DNA from: Riptortus pedestris | Lineage: Eukaryota; Arthropoda; Insecta; Hemiptera; Alydidae | DNA length: 64,000 nt | Direction: 5' to 3' | Assembly: GCA_019009955.1 (NCBI GenBank) | Contig: CM032230.1 | Location: forward strand, 130,488,501 to 130,552,500 | Part shown: positions 58,539 to 64,000 of the stretch, in pieces | Numbering within the stretch: the stretch's first letter is position 1 | Layout: every line of letters starts with the position of its first letter | Notes under the pieces: generated by a model | Told to the model about the DNA's origin: nothing | Seen by the model: only the letters and a program-made list of their open reading frames with translations | Databases searched by the model: none | Position numbers and translations under genes: made by a program

Positions 58539-61500
58539 ATTTGTCTGTCAATACGGTCGCAATTTTTTTTTTATTGTTACCAAACTCAATATTTAATCGC
58601 TTTATATAAAAATAAAGATCAAGTTTGTTAATGGTTGAAATCGGACCAGTGGGAGGGGGGGGTTTAGAGAGAAGAATTTTGAAAATTTGAAATATCTCTG
58701 TTACTATACGTCAGTCGGAAAATAGTATAGAACCGATACTATTGCAAATTAAACGGTCTATAAATATTGCTCTATACATATTTTCTGTATCAAGAATATT
58801 AACCGAAATATTTGGATTTTATAGTTTTCCGCTTTCAGTAAACCCCCACGTTTAATCATGTTATATGAACAATACTCTGTAATGTAATAAACCACATTAT
58901 TCAAAGCATAAATACCATAAATTGTTTTCACAAAGCCTTTATTATATGAGATAAATGCAAATATGTTCTGGTGCCCCCCCTCTTAAGTTCTTGGACTACT
59001 AAAATTTGATTGATTGAGATAAAAATTATTTTGATCCATTACAAATTACAGTACTAGATATAGTGAATAGTTTTCAATAAAATTAATATGTTATAGTCTG
59101 ATATATTTCAGTAATTGTTTTTCTTTCCTGTAAGAAGTTGGCACACCTTTTGTTTACGTTTCAGGTGCTTCCCGTCTGGAGGTTTCTTATTATCGTCTGT
59201 ATTTATTCACTTAATATTTGTGGTGGTGTTACCAGTATGCATATTTATCTATTGTAAACCTTCGGGTGGGAAATCAGCTTAGTTACGCAGCCCCAGTGTG
59301 ACAGACTTTTTATAAGAGGATACTTTAGCCCTAATTATAATAGGAAATCTGTTCAGGCCTTCATGGCTTGAGTAAGATTCTAGCTCTTCTGAATAGATAA
59401 TGCTCAATTACAGCAAAAATAAACTCAAATAAAAAGATTTTTCCAGAATATCCAAACTGGAACCAGATAAATAATAATTATATTGAGTTCTACTTCAGGA
59501 AGAAACATATCCACTTAGTGATAATCCATAATATAAAAAGTCTATCATGCAGGGGTTTTGCTATGTAAACTAAGCGGATCGGATCTTCTGCTTGTATAGC
59601 ACACTATTGATATCTCACAATATATTCTCTATTTCTAAATAAAAATACGATTAACAAGAAAGTGTGAATAACTCGCTTAATATTTGAATTACAAAAAAAT
59701 GTATGGATCAACAATTGTGGAGTGTCAATAGTTTAACAAAATTGATAAGATTGTCGGTTCACAGTACACTGAAAATTAAAGAATTGTAAAAATATCAATT
59801 AATATTCAAGATAGAGAAAAAGTGTATAAAACAACATTTATAGAAAATTAAATTTCTAATAAGATAGATTGTATACAATTTTTTGATCTGTCGCATCGTA
59901 ATGGAGATATTTTGAACTTTATATCTCCCCATAGCCAACTATAGCCGTTAAGGAAATTCAGTTTACATGAAACACTTATATATTGAGTTTGCTGTTGGGG
60001 AAAACAAAAATTGGGACCACTAGAGCAGTGAAAAATGTATATATATATCATTTTAAACTAAAGTCATTTTCCTCATCAGCTAGATAGGATCGATGGAGTT
60101 TCAAGAAACGTTTTCTAAAATTATGACGAGTACAACCAAAATAGTTGATTATCTTCAAGGAAAACAGTAATAAATAAAATGGAAAATCTGACAGGATGGT
60201 ATTGAAATTCTATGCTTCAAAAAATATAAATAGTTACTTACTTTTGATATTCAGGTCCTAGAGCTGCTACCATGTAGTACGTATACATAATTATATGCAC
60301 AAAAGTGTTTAGAAGAGCAAAGAAAGTACTGTGTCCACCTGAAACAACAAATACAGGAAATAGTAAATTATTACTACAAAAATAATATTCTGTTCAGCTT
60401 ATAATATAGTTCTAAATATCTAAACTTTTAATTAATTTTAACGTTTAGTTTAACGACCACCTTGTGCTACTATGTATTTTATTTAGTGAGTATTTCACTA
60501 AATAAATTCCTGTCGACCAAGTGAGAATCAAACTCATGAATCTGGGTTTATCCAATGGATTATGTTATTTTCCGTTTAATTAAGACATTTATTTATAAAC
60601 AGAAGCAAATAAGTATTTTTGGATTGTAGCATTGAAAATTTTCTGCTACAAGAAGGCATTTTTTAATATTGAAAAACCTCGAAAAGATTGGTAAACTTAA
60701 TTATTTTTAAAACGCATGTCATGACAATAAATTTGTTATCAATGGAATAAAAAAATAAAAGGAAAAAAAAAGAGATATACTCACCAGGAGCGAATTTAAC
60801 ACCAAACCACACAGAAAGTGGCATTACACCATGATGAATCACATGAAGTGTTGACACATGCTCATTCTTTTTCCTCAAAATGAAAAAGAGCTGAAAAATA
60901 AGGAGAAAAAGTATAAGAAATAATGTAGAGTTTTATTATGTAAATAAAAAAAAAAGAGGACATTTTGTGTATACTCAAAGCTTGGAAGTCAAAAAGTATA
61001 TGAAAATCAAATAAAGAGAACAATTAAAAAAATTATTTGTAATTGAAAAATCAATTACAGAATAAGTACAGTAACAATTATATCATATAAATATTGAGTT
61101 GTTAATGTACTTTCTTCTGTAAATAATTATCATTTTCTTCTGTCATATCCCGACTATTCTTTTTCGCAATAGGTTTTCATACTAACCCTCATTTTTAATG
61201 TATCAGCTGATTTGTATTAACCGTCTTGGTAGTAGGGATAAATTACTTTATAAAATACTGGGTAAAGTACCTGGTGCTGTTCTGGAAACCATTAGGGACT
61301 GAATAATGGTATATTTTCCCCATTTGTTGTTTAAAACATTATGGGTCATAACGATCATGGATACTATTTTTTACTATAAACTTCGTAAAAATAAAGACTT
61401 ATTTTCTCAAAAGTGGTCCCAAGTACAATTGTAGCTATTCTATCTATTTAATAACCATTATTACAAATGCTCAGTTATGTTTAAAATTTTAACAGAGCAA

Positions 61501-63932
61501 TTTTAATAAATAGCAGAGTGGGTACAACGCCCCGGCATTTTCAATTCCACATTGTTTTATGTAAGACACATTATGTATTTAAATCTTGGGTGACTACCAA
61601 AGGGACCCGGAAGTGGTTATATCGTTAGTTAAAAAATAAAGAGAATCTTACTGTGTCAAAAAACTCTGTAAACTTAGAGAAGTAGTACCACCAACATGTA
61701 GCTGCCATCTGGAAAAATATAAAGCGTTTTTATTATCATGAGAATAATAATGAAATTTGAAAAACATTTAATAGCATACAAACTGGAATATTTCTTTTAT
61801 TAGAAATAAATTATATAAAATCCAAACAAATAAAGCAAACAGGAAATAATATGAATCAAAAAATGTATAACGACTATTTCATTATCTACAACAAAGTTAA
61901 ATAAGGGGCACGGGTTGGCCGTGTGAGTTAGGGATTGGTCTCCCATGGCAGACCTAGAGTGGCGGGTTCGAATCCCGCCCTGGGCAGTAGAAATTTATTT
62001 AATGACGGCCTCATTAAATAAACTCCTTAGGCTCACCCTGGCTAGAAAAGGATGGTAACCTGTAGATAACCCGTCCCGATTAGCCTAGTTGCATAAAGTG
62101 GACGTAAAATAAAATAAAAAAAAAAGTTAAATAATAAAGAACTCTCTATATAGAAAACAAAATTAAATTTCCTTAAAAGTTGCGCCACTAGTCAGTAGTG
62201 TCAGTACTCTTCTCCTATTTTAATATGACTTTATTACAGTTTATGTATATTTTCATGCGCCTATTAGATATAGAAGATATGTGTAGGATCTTTTTTTGGT
62301 CCATCATAAAATGTGTTTTATAACTTTTTTTGAATCAATGAGTTGGAACAGAGGATATGAGATGTCACTTTCAAATGAAATTATTTTAAAGGATGTGCAG
62401 TAAAACATTTAATTTAATAATAAAAGTACAAATTAAAAACATTTGGTGTCACATCAGATATTTTAATATAAATATATACGGTCTCATTTTTAAATGCCAG
62501 TAACTTTGGAACAAGATCTAATCAGACATTAAAGACAGAGATAACTATTATAACTGCATTAAATCTATAAATATGTAAAAAAGACTGGTTGAAGGCTCAG
62601 TATTAATTATAAATAGCAAACTTGACCACCCTCAACAAAGCAAGGTCACCCAGCAAATAGTAAATAATAAAAGTCAGATATCCAGTTATAGGTCTGGCTC
62701 CCAGTAATGTCCTCTTTTCAGGGGATGAATTATATAAAATCCATACATGCCTCATAACTTGCTTTCTAAATTATCTATAAATGAGCTAACAATATGACCC
62801 CCCCCCCACCATATGAAATGAAAGAATTATGACAATTAGTGTCTGATGACTAAAATACATGTTATATGTTATTAACAGTTAAGAAATAAGGTTACCAATT
62901 ATGTTTTAAATTTTAATAACCTCAAATTTAGTAACGATTTTTATTAGGAAATATATGAGATTCGACACAAGGATATTCCAAATGTGTACAAAACATTAGT
63001 GTAGTAATAAGTACCTGACTATATTATTTAATTCCCTTCAGGAGACTTCAATAATTGTAATATAAACCATTTGCTTACACGATACAGTTTTATACCATTT
63101 CCAACATAGAGCAATGATATATAATAATAAGGAATCACAATGGAATTTCTTGGTTCAAGCATCTGAAGATTAATGATAGCTAACTATAAATATATGGAGC
63201 TAGGATGTTCCATTGTGAAGGCTCATAATTCAGAGTATGGATGGACAAATAATTTGGAAGAAACTGCAGGCTAAATTTAAATACATAATGTTAATGATAG
63301 TTGTATCCTACCAAAGTATACTTTAAATTGTGATTTTATATTAAAGTAATCAAAAGAGAATAGAAGGTATATGGGTTAGTAAAAAATAAAGTCTACGGAA
63401 TTCCAAATTTAGAGTATATCAAACTCTAATACAATGCAAAAGTCAAATAACACGAAACCATAGCTGTGATGTAATTATATCCCAAATGAGTATCTGTATT
63501 ATAATAACTAAGTTATATCGTTGTGATAACTGATAAAAATAATTGATTCATGTGTAATTTATTTATTAGCCCTTTAACTGCTAGGCGCGAGTGTGAAAAT
63601 CTCAACCTTCTGAGCCCTTAGTGGTTCTCCGCACACCTCATGCAAATAATTTACGCAATCTAGTGAGAAATATTCAACTTCAGAGGTTCTCAGGAGTTTA
63701 ATTCTCCTACTTTGTTGCTCATTTGAATTGAGTTGAGGTTGCATATCGAAACTCTTGTACTTTTATTTTGAAAATATGTGTGTATTATAAAAGATAATTT
63801 TGAAAGGTAGTTTGGATTCTTAGTAGAATTGAAAATTAATCAGCTACTTACCCTAAGAGCTATGGGGCTGTAGGAATAATCGACGGGTTGACATCGGAAA
63901 CTGTATAGTCCCCACCATCCAGACATCAGGTA
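53337..63932 (-). CDS. ELOVL7: Very-long-chain fatty acid elongase (ELOVL1/7 type), 5' exons outside window
   Basis: Seven exons on -: 63932-63852, 61708-61652, 60890-60785, 60338-60242, 57595-57490, 54388-54263 and 53468-53337. They join to 705 nt, 234 residues plus stop. About 90 N-terminal residues lie beyond 64000. ELOVL enzymes are ER membrane condensing enzymes that join malonyl-CoA to a long-chain acyl-CoA, the first, rate-setting step of elongation. All family signatures are present in visible-fragment numbering: KFTEFFDT at 39-46, the catalytic histidine box HVIHH at 62-66, [12 protein letters not shown] at 92-103 and TTFQMVQF at 123-130. [10 protein letters not shown] and [11 protein letters not shown] match the ELOVL1/7 branch. 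The tail is Asn/Gly-rich and ends KTTKGD without a clear KKXX signal. Insect members serve cuticular hydrocarbon and lipid pathways; the exact substrate is not readable. Subtype 7 versus 1 is uncertain. Confidence 0.95.
54263..54388 (-). CDS. ELOVL7: ELOVL exon with last membrane helix
   Basis: [20 protein letters not shown] then [12 protein letters not shown] and onward to GACM; donor GTACGT. Matches the family's final helix followed by a basic tail. Confidence 0.92.
55877..56992 (-). mobile_element. TA-duplicating DNA transposon, 1116 bp, non-autonomous
   Basis: Inverted ends GGGGAGAGTGGGGTACAGTG and, from the right, GGGGAGAATGGGGTACAGTG differ at one of the first 20 positions. TA flanks each end (55875-55876 and 56993-56994). 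Further copies of the CCCACTGTGCCCC motif lie inside near 56585-56625 and 56950. TA duplication suggests the Tc1/mariner/pogo group. No DDE catalytic domain is visible. Confidence 0.85.
56003..56626 (-). CDS. ORF in the TA-duplicating transposon, transposase C-terminal tail (inferred)
   Basis: 207 codons from an ATG inside a CACTGTGCCCC repeat. There is a charged Lys/Glu-rich segment, an acidic SSSEDEDDG run, then [20 protein letters not shown] and [18 protein letters not shown]. The C-terminal part has CNKC and CKGC spaced by 11 residues, a possible zinc-binding pair. The middle block resembles a C-terminal tail seen in hemipteran pogo/jerky-type transposase proteins (from memory). Probably the 3' part of a larger transposase gene kept by an internal deletion. 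Expression unknown. Confidence 0.5.
   Translation of the reverse strand: MGHSETILLGHSGTVSDTPIKERIEREFDEREKKKIMKEKGMIERKNKVGGRKKSHVSKKLKLEESSSEDEDDGKSLKLMMICSLKNFRMKIIVIIDVSDIVLVKVCGESIVNYYVAEIVEKTNCSDYCVKYLKRILPGFKFVKGEEKTYLALESDVKLKLPPPTTHGAQEEQCNKCHLMLSSFSSNLCKGCQIIFFFYICIIMRIK
57490..57595 (-). CDS. ELOVL7: ELOVL exon [10 protein letters not shown]
   Basis: [20 protein letters not shown] then [15 protein letters not shown]. Carries the TxxQxxQF signature. Donor GTACAA. Confidence 0.93.
58326..59311 (-). mobile_element. Family H repeat, complete, reverse orientation
   Basis: From the reversed palindromic 3' end (TTAGCAGATTTCCCTTAAGG) through (TA)n and (TG)n at about 58453-58530 to the reversed 5' end (ACGCAGCCCCAGTGTGACAG, then ACTTTTT). 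At 986 bp it is a good reference for family length. It lies in an ELOVL intron. Confidence 0.85.
59535..60170 (+). mobile_element. Family H repeat, diverged, forward
   Basis: AAAAAGTCTATCATGCAGGG start; core phrases; very short TA tract at about 60038; end decayed to GATTATCTTCAAGGAAAA. With the preceding reversed copy it lies head to head. Confidence 0.7.
60242..60338 (-). CDS. ELOVL7: ELOVL exon with MYxYY box
   Basis: [20 protein letters not shown] then [11 protein letters not shown]. Acceptor GTTGTTTCAG, donor GTAAGT. Confidence 0.94.
60440..60560 (-). mobile_element. tRNA-derived SINE, decayed fragment
   Basis: TATTTCACTAAATAAATTCC and GAGAATCAAACTCATG (decayed B-box complement) identify it. 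Both ends are eroded. Confidence 0.6.
60785..60890 (-). CDS. ELOVL7: ELOVL exon with catalytic histidine box
   Basis: [20 protein letters not shown] then [21 protein letters not shown] is the HxxHH catalytic box. Donor GTGAGT. Confidence 0.95.
61652..61708 (-). CDS. ELOVL7: ELOVL exon KFTEFFDT
   Basis: [19 protein letters not shown], phase 0 at both ends; donor GTAAGA. Its initial Met is an internal residue: the exon joins in frame to the upstream one. Confidence 0.94.
61905..62122 (+). mobile_element. tRNA-derived SINE, full-length young copy
   Basis: 218 bp with a perfect 12-bp duplication AAAGTTAAATAA (61893-61904 and 62123-62134). tRNA-like head GGCCGTGTGAGTTAGGGATT, B-box GGGTTCGAATCCC, and a tail ending GGACGTAAAATAAAATAAAA. 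The intact duplication and pairing boxes mark it as the best reference copy here. Confidence 0.93.
62135..63851. other. ELOVL intron, mostly unassigned
   Basis: AT-rich. A diverged repeat related to about 47840-47930 lies at about 62340-62420. A C-run lies at 62799-62807. Nothing else was recognised. Confidence 0.4.
63852..63932 (-). CDS. ELOVL7: ELOVL first exon inside the window
   Basis: [20 protein letters not shown] then YSPIALR, 27 codons, phase 0 at both ends; acceptor TTGATCTTCAG, donor GTAAGT. Earlier exons lie to the right of 64000. Confidence 0.93.
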
Positions 63933-64000
63933 CTGAAGATCAAATAACAATTTAAATTAGAAGTTATTTTAAGTATGTTATATATGATAATGTAAAACTT

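Noticed and set aside
61909..61985. Apparent tRNA genes at the heads of the SINE copies
   Set aside because: The anticodon arm and acceptor stem do not pair properly and each is followed by the same SINE body and tail.

Overview
The window is nuclear DNA of an insect. It is AT-rich, its genes have spliced exons with GT-AG introns, it carries an insect-type odorant receptor (7tm_6) gene, and it is crowded with transposons. A hemipteran is a reasonable guess but is not established. Three protein-coding genes can be read exon by exon. (1) An SZRD1 (SUZ RNA-binding domain containing) ortholog lies on + at 3716-12639, in five exons, complete, 165 aa. (2) An odorant receptor lies on - from about 31413 to 21202, in six coding exons; only its N-terminus is uncertain. 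(3) An ELOVL1/7-type very-long-chain fatty acid elongase lies on - from 63932 to 53337. Its last seven coding exons are present and its 5' exons lie beyond the right edge. The genes look functionally unrelated.

The rest is mostly mobile DNA. The dominant family, called family H here, is roughly 1 kb. Its 5' end carries a GTCCGTCACGCAGGGGCTG-type motif and AGCAGATTTCCC, it has a (TA)n tract near the 3' end, and it ends in the perfect palindrome GATTTCCCTTAAGGGAAATC followed by TGCTAA. It resembles Helentron-associated (DINE/HINE) elements, but that placement is an inference. About twenty copies or fragments occur, with clusters at 1-2000, 21700-31000 and 36500-44000. Four classical Helitrons (5' TC, 3' hairpin, CTAG, inserted between A and T) lie in (TA)n tracts, three of them inside family H copies. 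Two internally deleted piggyBac elements (TTAA duplications), two Mutator-like MITEs (one with a perfect 9-bp duplication), a 1.1-kb TA-duplicating DNA transposon, RTE-like LINE relics, a tRNA-derived SINE family and a 318-bp fold-back element can also be delimited.

Layout: 1-3340 repeats; 3716-13405 SZRD1 with a SINE, a piggyBac and LINE relics in its introns; 13406-21200 sparse intergenic DNA with two unexplained exon-like stretches; 21202-31413 odorant receptor with many repeats in its introns; 31520-36700 a four-element nest (family H host, piggyBac, two Helitrons); 36700-47250 more family H copies and Helitrons plus anonymous coding-like fragments; 47250-53336 AT-rich DNA largely free of recognisable repeats, possibly containing a long ELOVL 3' UTR; 53337-63932 ELOVL, with a LINE interrupted by a DNA transposon in one intron. 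The most informative material is the nesting, from which insertion order can be read. I found no clear new host system, but several structures are worth checking.
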